Positions 1 through 9,979 of a stretch of DNA of 64,000 nt are shown here, one piece after another. A program made the translations under genes and the position numbers. Under the pieces are notes generated by a model, which saw only the letters and a list, made by a program, of their open reading frames with translations, was not told where the DNA came from and searched no databases. The stretch's first letter is position 1. Each line of letters opens with the position of its first letter. This DNA comes from Pseudodesulfovibrio thermohalotolerans (lineage in GTDB: Bacteria > Desulfobacterota > Desulfovibrionia > Desulfovibrionales > Desulfovibrionaceae). The stretch is taken from positions 186,001-250,000 of the forward strand of contig NZ_CP120635.1 in the NCBI RefSeq assembly GCF_021353295.2, read 5' to 3'.

Positions 1-626
1 GCCTGCTCTACGTGGCCTTCATGTTCTCCAACAACATGACCCTCATGCTACGGCCCGACGGCTGGCAGCCGTATTTCGACGGCCACGGCGGCTTCCTGAA
101 CTGGCGCGATCCGGCCATCTATCCCCGCTTTCTGCACATGATGGTCGGGACCGTGGCCGTGGGCGGCCTGTTCGCAGCCCTGCTCGGACGGCACAAGGGG
201 AACGAAGAGTTCGTCGAGACCGGCATGTGGTGGTTCACCCGGGCGACCATCGTCAATCTGGCAGTGGGCGTCTGGTTCCTGGTCGCGCTGCCGACCCGGG
301 TGCTTCTCGCCTTCATGGGCGGTTCCCTCCCTGCCACCCTGACCCTGGCCGCCGGAGTCCTCTCGGCGGGCGTCATGCTCGTGGCGGGCTTCCGGGCCGA
401 TCCCCGGCGCACCGCGGCCTGGGCCGTCATTACCGTGTTTTTCATGGCCTGCGCCCGCCACTGGGTGCGGACGCTGTACCTGGAGCCGTGGTTCAAGATC
501 GAGACCGTGCCCGTGACCAACCAGTACGGCTCCTTCTATCTCTTTCTCGGATTCGTCGTTGCGGGCGGGGGGCTCGTCGCCTACATGCTCAAGCTTTATT
601 TCAAATCGCGGCAGGGGAGGGCGTAA
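1..626 (+). CDS. CydA-like membrane subunit (5' truncated by window)
   Basis: The reading frame is open from the first bases and has no convincing start, so the gene begins upstream. The visible 200 or so residues hold about four hydrophobic segments. The stretch around 'RFLHMMVG' resembles the part of cytochrome bd oxidase subunit I that carries the haem-binding His186 of CydA. It stops 3 bp before the next gene, which is also CydA-like and carries haems, so the two are probably subunits of one quinol-oxidising membrane complex. The family match is by eye from short motifs. Neither oxygen reduction nor another acceptor can be decided from this fragment. Confidence 0.6.
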   Translation, partial: LLYVAFMFSNNMTLMLRPDGWQPYFDGHGGFLNWRDPAIYPRFLHMMVGTVAVGGLFAALLGRHKGNEEFVETGMWWFTRATIVNLAVGVWFLVALPTRVLLAFMGGSLPATLTLAAGVLSAGVMLVAGFRADPRRTAAWAVITVFFMACARHWVRTLYLEPWFKIETVPVTNQYGSFYLFLGFVVAGGGLVAYMLKLYFKSRQGRA

Positions 627-629
627 GTC

Positions 630-3137
630 ATGGAATATCCCATCTGGCAACTGACCACTCTGGGCGGCGGCTTCTGGATCGCCGTCATCGCCACCCTGCA
701 TGTCTACGTGGCCCACTTCGCGGTGGGCGGCGGCCTGTTCCTGGTCCTGACCGAGCGGGCGGCCTACAAGTCCAATAACCCTCATCTGTTGCAGTATGCC
801 AAGAAGCACACCCGCTTCTTCCTGCTCCTGACCATGGCCTTCGGCGGCGTGTCCGGCGTGGCCATCTGGCTGACCGTGGCCCTGCTCGCGCCGGAGGCGA
901 CCATCACCCTCATCCATCAGTTCGTGTTCGGATGGGCCGCCGAGTGGGTCTGTTTCCTGGGCGAGATCGTCGCTCTTATCATCTACTATTACGCCTGGGA
1001 TTCCATGGACCGCCGCGACCATATGGCCGTGGGCTGGCTCTATTTCCTGTTCGGCTGGCTGTCCCTCTTCCTCATCAACGGGATCGTCGGCTTCATGCTC
1101 ACCCCGGGCCGGTGGATCGAGACCAAGAGCTTCTGGGACGGCTTCTTCAACCCGTCGTTCTGGCCCTCGCTGGTCTTCCGCTCCTTCTTCTCCGCCGTGT
1201 GCGCGGGGCTGTTCGGCTTTGTCACGGCCACCCGCATCAAGGACGAGGCCACCCGGCTGCGCACCGTCCGGGTCTGCTCGGCCTGGACCGTGTTCGGCGT
1301 GCTGGCCGTGTTTCTGTCCGGCTGGTGGTACGTGGCCGCCATGCCGCCCGAGCAGTATGAGATGATCGTGTTCAAGTCGAACCGCGTGTCCGACTTCATG
1401 CGGTATTTCTGGATATTCGGCGCGGCCACCCTGGTCGGCGGTCTGCTCCTGGCCGTGAAGACGCCCCGGCGCATGTCTTTTGCCCTGGCCCTGGTGGTCC
1501 TGGTGGTCGGCCAGGGGCTGTTCGGCTCCTTCGAGTTCATCCGCGAGGCGGGGCGCAAGCCGTACCTCATCTGGGATACGGTCTATTCCTCCTCCATCCT
1601 CAAGGCCCGCGTGCCGGTAATCAACCAGCAGGGGGCCATCGCCTCGGCCAAGTGGGCTCCGCCCGAGCTGGCCGACGGCATCACCGAGGAGAACGCCAAG
1701 ATCGCGGGCGCGTTCCTTTTCCAGCTCGAATGTTCGGCCTGTCACTCGATTCACGGCCCCATGAACGAGATCACGGCGCGCACCGCCCAGTATAACGTGG
1801 ACGGCATGGACGCCTTCCTGACCGGCATGGGCAAGCTCAACAAATACATGCCGCCTTTCATCGGCAATTCCGAGGAGCGTATGCTCCTGGCCCGGTACAT
1901 CGCCGAGGACCTGAACGGCCACGCCCCAGAGGAACCCGTTGCGATGCCCGAGATGGCCGAGCCGCCGTCCGCACCCTTTGATCCCGATACCTCGGAATAC
2001 GTCCTGGTGGGTTGGTGCGCGCGCGGCATGGGCTTCTTCTCGCAGAACGACAAGTGGACCCTGTTGCCGCCGTCCAACGTCATCCGCGCCCAACTGGTGT
2101 TGCGCGACCCCGCGCCCGAGCGGGTCATGGACGGCGTGACCATCACCTATTCCATCGAGGCGGACCAGGATTCCCCGGCCCTGACCGGCACGCTTGAGGC
2201 CGACGCGGACGCGGGCCGTTTCGAGGCAAGGGTGTCCATCCCGCCTTACGCCAAGGGCGAATACAATCCGCTCCCCGTGGTCACCCTGACCGCGAAGGAC
2301 GGCTCCGGCGCGGTTCTGGCCACAACCATGGTCGCCGCGCCCACCTCCGACCAGATGGGCTGCTTCAACTGCCACAGCGGCGGAATGATGCAGGACGGGT
2401 CCGGCATGGCCTCCGCCACGGTGGAGAACATTCTGGCCACCCATGACCGCATGAATTCCACCAAGCTGGCGCAGACCAAGGGCGTGGTGGAGTGCGTCTC
2501 CTGCCACGACGATTCCATCCAGGGAGTGGAGAACAACGCCGACAAGCCCAATCTGTCCGCAGCCATACACGGTGTGCACGCCGTCTACATGGCCGGGCGC
2601 GAGGCCGAAGGCTCCTGCCTCAAGTGCCATCCCCAGTCCACCCTGCGGGGCCAGCACGAGCTGCTCGGTTTCACCTGTACCGACTGCCACGGCGAGATCG
2701 AGGACCTGGCCGTTTCCCTGCTCAGGGCGGAACAGGAACGGGGCGTCCCCGGCGCGGACCGTCTTCTGGCCCGGATCACGCCGCGGACCATGACCAACAG
2801 CGAGGCCATCAAGCCGCGCCGTCCCTGGGTCAACCAGCCCGACTGCCTGACCTGTCATGTGGACTTCGCGCCGCCCGAGACCGATTCGGCCTTCAACGTC
2901 TGGACCGAGGACGCGGACGGACTCTTCGCCGCCCGGCGCGACGACATGGACGCCATGAACTGCGGCGCGTGCCACGGTTCGCCCCATGCCGTTTATCCGG
3001 CTTCGCCGCGCGACAACATGCAGCCCATGCAGTACATGGGCGAGGCTCAGGCGCTCGGCGCGGGCGGAACCTGCACCGTCTGTCACGTGGAGAGCATGGA
3101 GGACCCGGTTCACCATCCGGGCATGGGACTGGATTAG
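630..3137 (+). CDS. CydA-like membrane domain fused to an eight-haem c-type cytochrome region
   Basis: This is an 835-residue protein. The N-terminal ~310 residues form about eight membrane segments and resemble bd oxidase subunit I: H24 sits where CydA has His19, and E112 followed by 'AWD' matches the conserved acidic helix ending in 'GWD'. A first CxxCH haem site follows at about residue 368 in a cytochrome-c-like domain. After a spacer, seven more CxxCH sites lie between about residues 578 and 819. No twin-arginine or Sec peptide is needed because the first helix can act as the signal. The start has a good ribosome site (GGGGAGGG). The likely role is electron transfer between the quinone pool and periplasmic c haems; direction and acceptor are unknown. 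Confidence 0.75.
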   Translation: MEYPIWQLTTLGGGFWIAVIATLHVYVAHFAVGGGLFLVLTERAAYKSNNPHLLQYAKKHTRFFLLLTMAFGGVSGVAIWLTVALLAPEATITLIHQFVFGWAAEWVCFLGEIVALIIYYYAWDSMDRRDHMAVGWLYFLFGWLSLFLINGIVGFMLTPGRWIETKSFWDGFFNPSFWPSLVFRSFFSAVCAGLFGFVTATRIKDEATRLRTVRVCSAWTVFGVLAVFLSGWWYVAAMPPEQYEMIVFKSNRVSDFMRYFWIFGAATLVGGLLLAVKTPRRMSFALALVVLVVGQGLFGSFEFIREAGRKPYLIWDTVYSSSILKARVPVINQQGAIASAKWAPPELADGITEENAKIAGAFLFQLECSACHSIHGPMNEITARTAQYNVDGMDAFLTGMGKLNKYMPPFIGNSEERMLLARYIAEDLNGHAPEEPVAMPEMAEPPSAPFDPDTSEYVLVGWCARGMGFFSQNDKWTLLPPSNVIRAQLVLRDPAPERVMDGVTITYSIEADQDSPALTGTLEADADAGRFEARVSIPPYAKGEYNPLPVVTLTAKDGSGAVLATTMVAAPTSDQMGCFNCHSGGMMQDGSGMASATVENILATHDRMNSTKLAQTKGVVECVSCHDDSIQGVENNADKPNLSAAIHGVHAVYMAGREAEGSCLKCHPQSTLRGQHELLGFTCTDCHGEIEDLAVSLLRAEQERGVPGADRLLARITPRTMTNSEAIKPRRPWVNQPDCLTCHVDFAPPETDSAFNVWTEDADGLFAARRDDMDAMNCGACHGSPHAVYPASPRDNMQPMQYMGEAQALGAGGTCTVCHVESMEDPVHHPGMGLD

Positions 3138-3179
3138 GGCGGCCCGGACCGCCCGCGCGGGGCTTGTGCCCGCATGAAG

Positions 3180-3232
3180 CCGGACCGGTTCCCGGCGGCC
3201 GTCGGCCGCCCGGTTCCCGGTCCGGATTTTTT
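3180..3232 (+). terminator. Intrinsic terminator after the CydA-like/cytochrome gene
   Basis: A two-part hairpin has an outer stem CCGGACCGG/CCGGTCCGG (3180-3188 with 3217-3225) and an inner GGCGGCC/GGCCGCC stem. A run of six T follows at 3227-3232. It closes the transcript before the convergent rocD. Confidence 0.8.
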
Positions 3233-3255
3233 CGGGGGAGCGGCCAGGGGCCGCG

Positions 3256-4455
3256 CTATTCGGACAGCACGGGCGCGATCCGTTCCAGCGCCCAGTCGAT
3301 GTCCTCCTTGGCGATGACCAGGGGCGGGGCGAAGCGGATGATCGTCTCGTGGGTCTCCTTGCAGAGGAGCCCGGTTTCCTTGAGCCGTTCGCAGTAGCGG
3401 CGCGCGCCGCCCGCGTCGGCATGGAATTCCACTCCTATCAGCAGGCCCCGGCCTCGAACTTCCTTGATCTTGGGATTGTCGATTCGCCGGAGGCCTTCCA
3501 TGAAGTATTCGCCCATGACGCGGGCGTTATCGATGAGCCCCTCTTCGGTGAGCGTCCTGAGGGCCGCCCGGGCCACGGCGCATGCCAGGGGATTGCCGCC
3601 GAAGGTGGACCCGTGCTCGCCCGGCTTGAGCACCCCGAGAACCTCGGTATTGGAGAGGACTGCCGAGACCGGGTAGAATCCGCCGGACAGAGCCTTGCCG
3701 ATAAGCGTCAGGTCGGCCTCGATCCCTTCGTGCTCCTCGGCCAAAAGCTTGCCGGTTCGGCCCAGCCCGGTCTGGATCTCGTCCAGGATGAGCACGACGC
3801 CCGTTTCGCTGCATATGCGCCGCACATCCCCGAGATAGCCGTCCGGCGGAATGACGACCCCGGCTTCTCCCTGGATGGGCTCCACGAGAAAAGCCACGGT
3901 ATTTGGGGTGATCGCCTTTTCGAGGGCTTCGGCGTCGCCGAAGTCGATGATCTTGAAGCCCGGCGTGAACGGGCCGAAGCCGGTTGTGGACACCGGATCG
4001 GTGGAGAAGGAGATGATCGAGATGGTCCGGCCGTGGAAGTTGTTGCGGCAGACGATGATTTCGGCCTTGTTTTCGGGCACGCCCTTGACCTGGTAGCCCC
4101 ATTTGCGGACGGCCTTGATGGCGGTCTCCACCGCTTCGGCCCCGGAGTTCATGGGCAGAACCTTGTGGGATCTGGTCAGGTCGCAAAGCTCTTTGTAGAA
4201 CGGGCCGAGCTGGTCGTTGCGGAAGGCGCGTGACGTCAGGGTGAGCCTCTCGGCCTGGTCCGTCAGGGCCTGCATGATTTTCGGGTGGCAGTGCCCCTGG
4301 TTCACGGCGGAATAGGCGGACAGGCAGTCCATGTACTTTTTTCCGTCCACGTCCCATACCCAAATGCCCCGTCCGCGTTCGAGGACCACGTCGAGCGGTT
4401 TGTAGTTGTGTGCGCCGAATTCGTCTTCGAGCAGGATGAAGCGGTCTGATTGCAT
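3256..4455 (-). CDS. rocD: Ornithine aminotransferase (class III PLP enzyme)
   Basis: This 399-residue class III aminotransferase converts ornithine and 2-oxoglutarate to glutamate semialdehyde and glutamate. The N-terminal '[17 protein letters not shown]', the '[12 protein letters not shown]' cofactor loop, '[13 protein letters not shown]' and the lysine in '[11 protein letters not shown]' (PLP Schiff base) fit the ornithine aminotransferase subgroup. The start at 4455 is chosen because GAGGAA lies 7 bp upstream; an open extension to 4542 lacks such a site. The gene stands alone, converging on the cytochrome gene and divergent from the next kinase. Confidence 0.9.
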   Translation of the reverse strand: MQSDRFILLEDEFGAHNYKPLDVVLERGRGIWVWDVDGKKYMDCLSAYSAVNQGHCHPKIMQALTDQAERLTLTSRAFRNDQLGPFYKELCDLTRSHKVLPMNSGAEAVETAIKAVRKWGYQVKGVPENKAEIIVCRNNFHGRTISIISFSTDPVSTTGFGPFTPGFKIIDFGDAEALEKAITPNTVAFLVEPIQGEAGVVIPPDGYLGDVRRICSETGVVLILDEIQTGLGRTGKLLAEEHEGIEADLTLIGKALSGGFYPVSAVLSNTEVLGVLKPGEHGSTFGGNPLACAVARAALRTLTEEGLIDNARVMGEYFMEGLRRIDNPKIKEVRGRGLLIGVEFHADAGGARRYCERLKETGLLCKETHETIIRFAPPLVIAKEDIDWALERIAPVLSE

Positions 4456-4598
4456 GGCGTTCCTCGCGGGTTGAGGTTCTCGGGAGCCCCGCTGCGAAGA
4501 GAAGGGCTCTTGAAACGTACCGTTCATTTCCCGCGCGTTCAACCAGGATTGGAAGAAATACGTTGTTTCAAGTGGAAAAAAGCGGTGGTTTCCGGTAA

Positions 4599-7500
4599 AT
4601 GCTAAATACTGTCAAATGGAACGAGCCTATGATCGATCCTGAAACGAGCGAATGGGCCGCCGAGCCCTCCAAGGATTCGTCTTATCCCGGCGCGCGGGAT
4701 GAGCCGTTCGTCGATTCCGCATGCTTTGTGGGGTTGTGCGGCGCCTTGGGCGACGGCGTGGTCGGCACCGATCTCTGCGGCGTTATCCACGAGGCCAATG
4801 CCGCTTTCTGCTCCCTGATAGGCTATGATCGGAGCGAAGTGATAGGTCGGACCGTGCTCGATTTCACCCCTGAGAACGAACGGGCGGGCGAGGAGGAGAT
4901 GATCCTCGGTATGCTTGAGTCCGACGGCGAGTCCCGGGAGTTCGAGAAGGGGCTGATCTCCCGCGACGGCAGGAAGCTGCTGGTCCGGGTCAGTTGCCGG
5001 CCGCAGCGCGATCGGTCCGGAAAGGCCGTGGCCCTGTGGGGACTTTTCCGCGATATCACCGACCTCCGTCCGGCCGGGGGCGTGAGCAACGAGAGCCTGG
5101 AGATGTATCGTTTCCTGGCGGAAAATGCCGCCGACATCATCTGGACCATGGACAACGAGGGCCGGTACACCTATGTCAGCCCGTCCGTGGAGCGTATTCG
5201 GGGATACAAGCCCGACGAGATGATCGGGATGCGGGCCGAGGAGGCCGTATGCTCCGAGTCTCTGGACAAGAGTTGGGCGCTCTGGGAGGAAGCCGACGAA
5301 GCCATGCAGCGCCTTCCCGGCTCGTCGCCGACCATTCGGCTCGAATTGCGCTTCCTGAAGAAGGACGGCGTCAGAATCTGGGGCGAGTCCATGTCCCGGA
5401 GGCTTTTGAGGCCGGACGGCATTCCCGAAGGCTACATCGGCATTACGCGGGACATTACCGAGCGCAAGCGGATCGAGGAGCGGCTTCGCACCAGCGAGCA
5501 TTTCCTCCAGGCCATGATAAACGCCACCGAGGATTCGGTGGGGCTGTTCCAGGTGGACGGCACGGTCCTGGCCATGAACAAGAACATGGCCAGGTTTTTC
5601 GGCCTGTCCGGCAAGGCTGCCGGGCAGAGCGTCTTCGACTTCATCCCCCAGATCCTCCAACCCCTTATCCGCCGTTTTTTTCAACAGGTAGTGGAGACGC
5701 GCAAGCCGTTGACCGAGCAGGTGGTCTGGTCCGGCAAGATTCTCGACGGGGTTATTTATCCCGTGATGGACGGCGGCGAGATCACGGCCATCGCCGTGTA
5801 CGGCCGGGACGTGACCGAGGCGCGGTTCGCCGAGGAGGCGCGCAAGAAGACCCAGGAGCAGTACAGGCTCATCGTGGAAACGGCCAACGAGGGCATCCTC
5901 GGTCTGGACGCGAACCAGATGGTCACTTACGCCAACAAGATCGTGGCCGACTTTTTGGGCTGCAAGGTGGAGAATCTCATCGGCCGGAACCTCCTTGATT
6001 TCGTGGCCCCGGCCGAGCTGGAGGACAGCGAAAAGCGTTTGAAGCTGCGCCTGTCGGGCAAGCGCGAGCGATATGAGCGGCGTTTCCTGCGGCGGGACGG
6101 GGCCGAGGTTTGGGGCATGGTCTCGTCCACGCCGCTCATGGCCGAGGACGGCAGACTGCTCGGGGTGTTCGCCATGATCGCGGACATCACCGAGGTCAAG
6201 CGGGCCCATGAGCGGCTGTTGACCATTCTGGACGGGATCAGCGCGGACGTGTACGTGACCGACTTCGCGACCGACGAGATATTGTTCATGAACGCGAGGA
6301 TGGGCAGGCATTACGGTCCCATCAAGAACGGAATGCTTTGCCACAAGCTCGTTCGGAATTTGGACAGCCGTTGTCCTCACTGCCCCAAGCCCAGACTGGT
6401 GGACGAAAACGGTGTGCCAGTGGGTACTCTGGTCACGGAGCGGTACTACGAACGGCAGAAGTGCTGGAACCTCAACCATGACCGGGCCATCCGCTGGCTT
6501 GAGGGCAGGCTCGTGCACATGCACATGGCCGCGGACATCACCGAGCTCAAGACCATGGCCTCCGAACTGAAGGAAGCCATGGCCAAGGCCGAGGCGGCCA
6601 GCCTGGCCAAGAACGAGTTCCTGGCGAACATGAGCCACGAGATCCGCACGCCCCTTCATGGGTTGCTCGGCATGTTGCAGCTCATGCAGCTCAGCAGCCT
6701 CGAACCCCTGCAACGCGATTATCTGGAAACGGCCCTCAACTCCGGGCGCAGTCTGCTCCAGGTGCTCAACGACATCCTCGATCTTTCCAAGGTGGAGTCG
6801 GGCAAGCTGGAGTTGGAGCCGGCCCCCTTCGAACTGGGGGAGGTGCTGGATCAGGTGGTCTCCACCTTCCGCCACGAGGTGGAGGAGCGCGGCGTGTCCA
6901 TGACATGGGAGATCGACGAGACGTTGCCCCGGCATTTCATGGCCGACAAGGGGCGGCTACGCCAGATTCTCTTCAATCTGGTGGGCAATGCGGTCAAGTT
7001 CACCCCGGCCGGGTCCATCGAGGTCCGCGCCTATCCGCTTCAGCCGGTCGCGGACACCGAGACCGGCCGGCTGCTTTTCGAAGTCTCGGACACGGGCATC
7101 GGCATTCCGGCCGACAAGGTGAGCACCGTGTTCGATCCGTTCACCCAGGTGGACGGATCCTCGACCCGCAAGTATCAGGGGACGGGCCTGGGACTCGGCA
7201 TCGTCCGGCGGCTGGTCCATCTTATGGGCGGGTATATCAGCGTGGACACCGAGGAGGAAGTGGGAACCACAGTCTACTTCACCATCGACAGCCGAAGCGT
7301 GGAGCCGATGTTCGGCGCGGGCGATTCCGAATGCCGGACATCCGCCGAGGACGGACTGTCCATTCTGGTCGCCGAGGACGAGCGGGTCAACCGCGTGGTC
7401 ATTCAGCGCATTCTGGAAAAGCTCGGTCATCGGGTCGAGTGCGTGGGAAGCGGCGAGGAGGCCCTCAAAATTCTGAGAGGGCGGTCTTTCGACCTTTTCC

Positions 7501-7724
7501 TTACGGACATACAGATGCCCGGCCTGGACGGGGTGGCCACCACACAGGTCATTCGCAACGAGTTGGGGTTGGATATCCCGGTTATCGCCCTGACCGCGCA
7601 CGCCATGCAGGGAGACCGGGACCGTTTCATCGAAGCGGGCATGAACGGCTACGTGGCCAAGCCCTTCGAAATTGACGGCCTGAAACTGGAAATCGAGCGG
7701 GTCCTGGGCCGGACCGAATCCTAG
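4599..7724 (+). CDS. Multi-PAS hybrid sensor histidine kinase with receiver domain
   Basis: This 1041-residue protein has no clear membrane segment, so it is probably cytoplasmic. PAS-type domains lie at about 48-155, 170-295, 295-410, 420-540 and 541-655. The fifth contains a cysteine-rich stretch, '[11 protein letters not shown]', that could hold a metal or act as a redox switch. The HisKA box has its phosphorylatable histidine at about 680 ('NMSHEIRTP'), followed by an HATPase with N and G boxes. A C-terminal receiver has its aspartate at about 970 ('LTDIQMPG'). ATG 4629 is a possible alternative start. Its last codon overlaps the convergent selD stop in one CTAG. The signal and output partner are unknown. 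Confidence 0.85.
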   Translation: MLNTVKWNEPMIDPETSEWAAEPSKDSSYPGARDEPFVDSACFVGLCGALGDGVVGTDLCGVIHEANAAFCSLIGYDRSEVIGRTVLDFTPENERAGEEEMILGMLESDGESREFEKGLISRDGRKLLVRVSCRPQRDRSGKAVALWGLFRDITDLRPAGGVSNESLEMYRFLAENAADIIWTMDNEGRYTYVSPSVERIRGYKPDEMIGMRAEEAVCSESLDKSWALWEEADEAMQRLPGSSPTIRLELRFLKKDGVRIWGESMSRRLLRPDGIPEGYIGITRDITERKRIEERLRTSEHFLQAMINATEDSVGLFQVDGTVLAMNKNMARFFGLSGKAAGQSVFDFIPQILQPLIRRFFQQVVETRKPLTEQVVWSGKILDGVIYPVMDGGEITAIAVYGRDVTEARFAEEARKKTQEQYRLIVETANEGILGLDANQMVTYANKIVADFLGCKVENLIGRNLLDFVAPAELEDSEKRLKLRLSGKRERYERRFLRRDGAEVWGMVSSTPLMAEDGRLLGVFAMIADITEVKRAHERLLTILDGISADVYVTDFATDEILFMNARMGRHYGPIKNGMLCHKLVRNLDSRCPHCPKPRLVDENGVPVGTLVTERYYERQKCWNLNHDRAIRWLEGRLVHMHMAADITELKTMASELKEAMAKAEAASLAKNEFLANMSHEIRTPLHGLLGMLQLMQLSSLEPLQRDYLETALNSGRSLLQVLNDILDLSKVESGKLELEPAPFELGEVLDQVVSTFRHEVEERGVSMTWEIDETLPRHFMADKGRLRQILFNLVGNAVKFTPAGSIEVRAYPLQPVADTETGRLLFEVSDTGIGIPADKVSTVFDPFTQVDGSSTRKYQGTGLGLGIVRRLVHLMGGYISVDTEEEVGTTVYFTIDSRSVEPMFGAGDSECRTSAEDGLSILVAEDERVNRVVIQRILEKLGHRVECVGSGEEALKILRGRSFDLFLTDIQMPGLDGVATTQVIRNELGLDIPVIALTAHAMQGDRDRFIEAGMNGYVAKPFEIDGLKLEIERVLGRTES

Positions 7725-8770
7725 ATCACGGAAAGGGGATGGGCTCCCGGAAGCGCGGCTAGCGCGCGGCCCACAACGGCTCCGGTTTCTCCGGCGGCTT
7801 CGAGCATGGACAGTGCTCGATCCACGAGCTTTGGCGGCACGGCCAGCAGGAGGCCACCCGAGGTTTGGGCGTCGAACATGAGATCGAAATGGATGGGGTC
7901 GAGGCCGTCGTCGGCGTTGACCTTCGGCAGGTAGTGCCTGCGGTTGCAGATGGACCCGGCGGGCAAAAGGCCCATGGACGCCATGTCCAGTGCGCCGGGC
8001 AGCAGCGGCACGTCTTTCATGCGCAGTTCCAGCGTCACGCCGCTCGCTTCGGCCAGCTCGATCATGTGGCCGCCCAGGCCGAACCCGGTGATGTCCGTGG
8101 CTCCCGTCAGGCCGAGCTTGCGGATAATCATGCCGCCGGTCTTGTTCAGCTTGCCGCAGGTTTGGAAGAGCAGGTCCTCCATTTCCTCACAGCCGGGCAT
8201 CTCGCCCTTGACCGCCGTGGCCAGCACCCCTGTTCCGACGGGTTTGGTCAGGATCAGCACGTCGTCGGGCCTGACGCCCCGGTTGGAGGCGAAACGGCCG
8301 GGGTCCACGGCCCCGGATACGGCCAGGCCGTACTTGATCTCGGGGTCGTCCACGCTGTGCCCGCCGCTGGGCACCGCGCCCGCTTCCTCGACGGCGTCGT
8401 TGCCCCCGCGCAGGACTTCGGCCAGCACGGACATGGGCAGTTTGTCAGCCGGGAAGCAGACGATGTTCATGGTCGCCCACGGTTCGCCGCCCATGGCGTA
8501 GACGTCGGACAGGGCGTTGGCCGCCGCGATGCGGCCGAACTTGTAGGGATCGTTGACCACGGGAGTGAAGAAATCCACGGTCTGGACCAGGGCCTTGCCC
8601 GGGGGAAAAGACAATATGGCAGCGTCCTCGTTGTCGCCGGGGCCACCGGCGAGTACGCGGTCGTCAGGTCGGACCTTGAGGCCCGAAAGTGCTGTCTCCA
8701 GGTCCCCCGGAGTGATCTTCGCCGCTCAGCCCGCGGCTTTGACCATCTGGACCAGTTTCAACTTTTCCAT
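7721..8770 (-). CDS. selD: Selenide, water dikinase (selenophosphate synthetase), selenoprotein form
   Basis: This makes selenophosphate from selenide and ATP for selenocysteine and selenouridine synthesis. The frame runs from ATG 8770 through an in-frame TGA at 8728-8726, codon 15, within 'KAAG-Sec-AAK', which is exactly where SelD has its catalytic Cys/Sec. Continuous SelD sequence follows ('GPGDNEDAAIL', 'TDITGFGLGGH', 'AQTSGGLL'). Full length is 349 residues; a conventional gene call would wrongly start after the TGA at 8614. AGGAGA lies 6 bp before ATG 8770. A SECIS-like hairpin follows the TGA. The organism must therefore have selA, selB and selC elsewhere. The gene converges on the hybrid kinase and shares the CTAG stop. 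Confidence 0.95.
8696..8712 (-). promoter_or_regulatory. Bacterial SECIS hairpin inside selD
   Basis: On the selD mRNA, 13 nt after the UGA, CTCCGG pairs with CTGGAG (six pairs including one G-U). The apical loop is GGGAC. Distance and loop guanines fit the bacterial SECIS that binds SelB. The fold was drawn by hand. Confidence 0.75.
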
Positions 8771-8813
8771 GTCTTCTCCTTGCGTTCCCTACCTATCAGA
8801 GCGTGGCGGCAAG

Positions 8814-8848
8814 GGGAAGGGCGCTAAGCGGCCGCCTTCCCTTTTTTT
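8814..8848 (+). terminator. Plus-strand terminator-like hairpin upstream of selD
   Basis: GGGAAGG (8814-8820) pairs with CCTTCCC (8835-8841), and seven T follow. It reads on the plus strand, opposite to selD, and sits just before the first repeat module. It may stop antisense readthrough or simply mark the edge of the inserted array. Confidence 0.55.
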
Positions 8849-8864
8849 GCAATGTTTGTTGCGG

Positions 8865-9249
8865 AATGGGGGTGGGTTTGAGGGGATTTTTTGCGGGATG
8901 GTGCGCCAGCTTGATAAGGCAGGCGCGCCTTTGGCGCGAGAGCCAGTGGGGTCGGCTTTGCCTCCCCAGCTTCCATGCCCTGCGCGGGCGGCGGATCTTT
9001 TTTGCTTGCCCAAAAAAGAACCAAAAAAGGGCCTTTCGCCAGCCCGGCCGCCCGCAGGATCTTCGGCAAGAATCCGATCCGCTCGGGTCGGCTCCACCCG
9101 ATCAAAAGTATAAGTCCTTCTCTGGTGGCCCGCTCCCCACTATCGATAGCACTTTCTTGATCGTCACAGGAGCCGCCGCCTCTTCGCGGTCGGCTTCTAG
9201 GCCGCTGATCCAGGGCTAGTGCTAGTAGGACCTTTAAGGGGGGCGGTCG
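8865..9249. repeat. Repeat module 1, copy A1
   Basis: First unit of the 8.9-10.3 kb array. It is nearly identical to units at 36470, 36843, 37208 and 38035, and to part of 37832-38034. It contains an AT-rich hairpin with a TCTTTTTTG/CAAAAAAGA stem (8996-9019), several GC palindromes and a final 'GATCCAGGGCTA' linker leading into module 2. Open frames crossing it differ between copies and end at differing points, so I do not call genes here. Confidence 0.85.
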
Positions 9250-9602
9250 CCTTTGGGTGTTTTTAGGAGAACGAAGAGCCTGAAATAGGCCCTTCCCGCG
9301 TTGGAAGACATGGCCTCGCTTGCGCAGGAGACGTTCGAAAGCCGGGGCCTAGAGCCTGTCTGAAGCGGCGAAGCGTAGGCCGACTGCGTCTGCCAAAGGC
9401 AGACATCCTGTCGGGCAGCGAAAGCCGCTACAGGCTCTTGGCCACTGCTTTCGGGAGTACGCAGGGCCGAAAAGCGCAGTTTTTGCTTCCTTTTTTCTGC
9501 GCCAGCAAAAAAGGAAGTCGCCGTAAAGGCGAAATAAAACGTAAGGATGACGCGCGCCGTCGAACGCGAAGCGCGCTAATATCCACGCGCTACATCACCT
9601 TG
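9250..9602. repeat. Repeat module 2, copy A2
   Basis: Full-length unit. AGAGCCTGT (9351-9359) pairs with ACAGGCTCT (9430-9438), and AGCGGC (9364-9369) with GCCGCT (9424-9429). These enclose a GTCTGCC-AAA-GGCAGAC hairpin. An 11 bp CTTCCTTTTTT/AAAAAAGGAAG hairpin follows at 9486-9517. Sibling units lie at 9603, 9980, 37583, 38410 and 38763. Confidence 0.85.
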
Positions 9603-9979
9603 CCTTTGGGAGGGTTTTCGTCTCGTTTATGGAAGCTCTTTCCGAGAACGAAGAACCTCAAATAAGCCTTCTCGCGCCAGAAGGCAGAACCTCGCTTGCG
9701 CGGGAGACGTTCGAAAGCCGGGGCCTAGAGCCTGTCTGAAGCGGCGAAGCGTAGGCCGACTGCGTCTGCCAAAGGCAGACATCCTGTCGGGCAGCGAAAG
9801 CCGCTACAGGCTCTTGGCCACTGCTTTCGGGAGTGCGCAGGGCCAAAAAGCGCAGTTTTTGCTTCCTTTTTTCTGCGCCAGCAAAAAAGGAAGTCGCCGT
9901 AAAGGCGAAATAATACGTGATGAAGACGCGCACCGTCGAACGCGAAGCGCGCTAATATTCTCGCGCTACATCATACTCG
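9603..9979. repeat. Repeat module 2, copy A3
   Basis: Tandem copy of the preceding unit, starting at 'CCTTTGGG'. It shows the same nested inverted repeats and poly-T/poly-A hairpin. It differs from its neighbour mainly in the first ~60 bp, where a longer leader is present. Confidence 0.85.

Noticed and set aside
48..3422. Long minus-strand open frame over the CydA-like/cytochrome genes
   Set aside because: It mirrors high-GC coding on the plus strand, has low-complexity Gly/His/Arg composition and no family motif.
4602..6935. Minus-strand open frame of about 777 codons
   Set aside because: It is a shadow of the PAS kinase; composition is typical of antisense frames.
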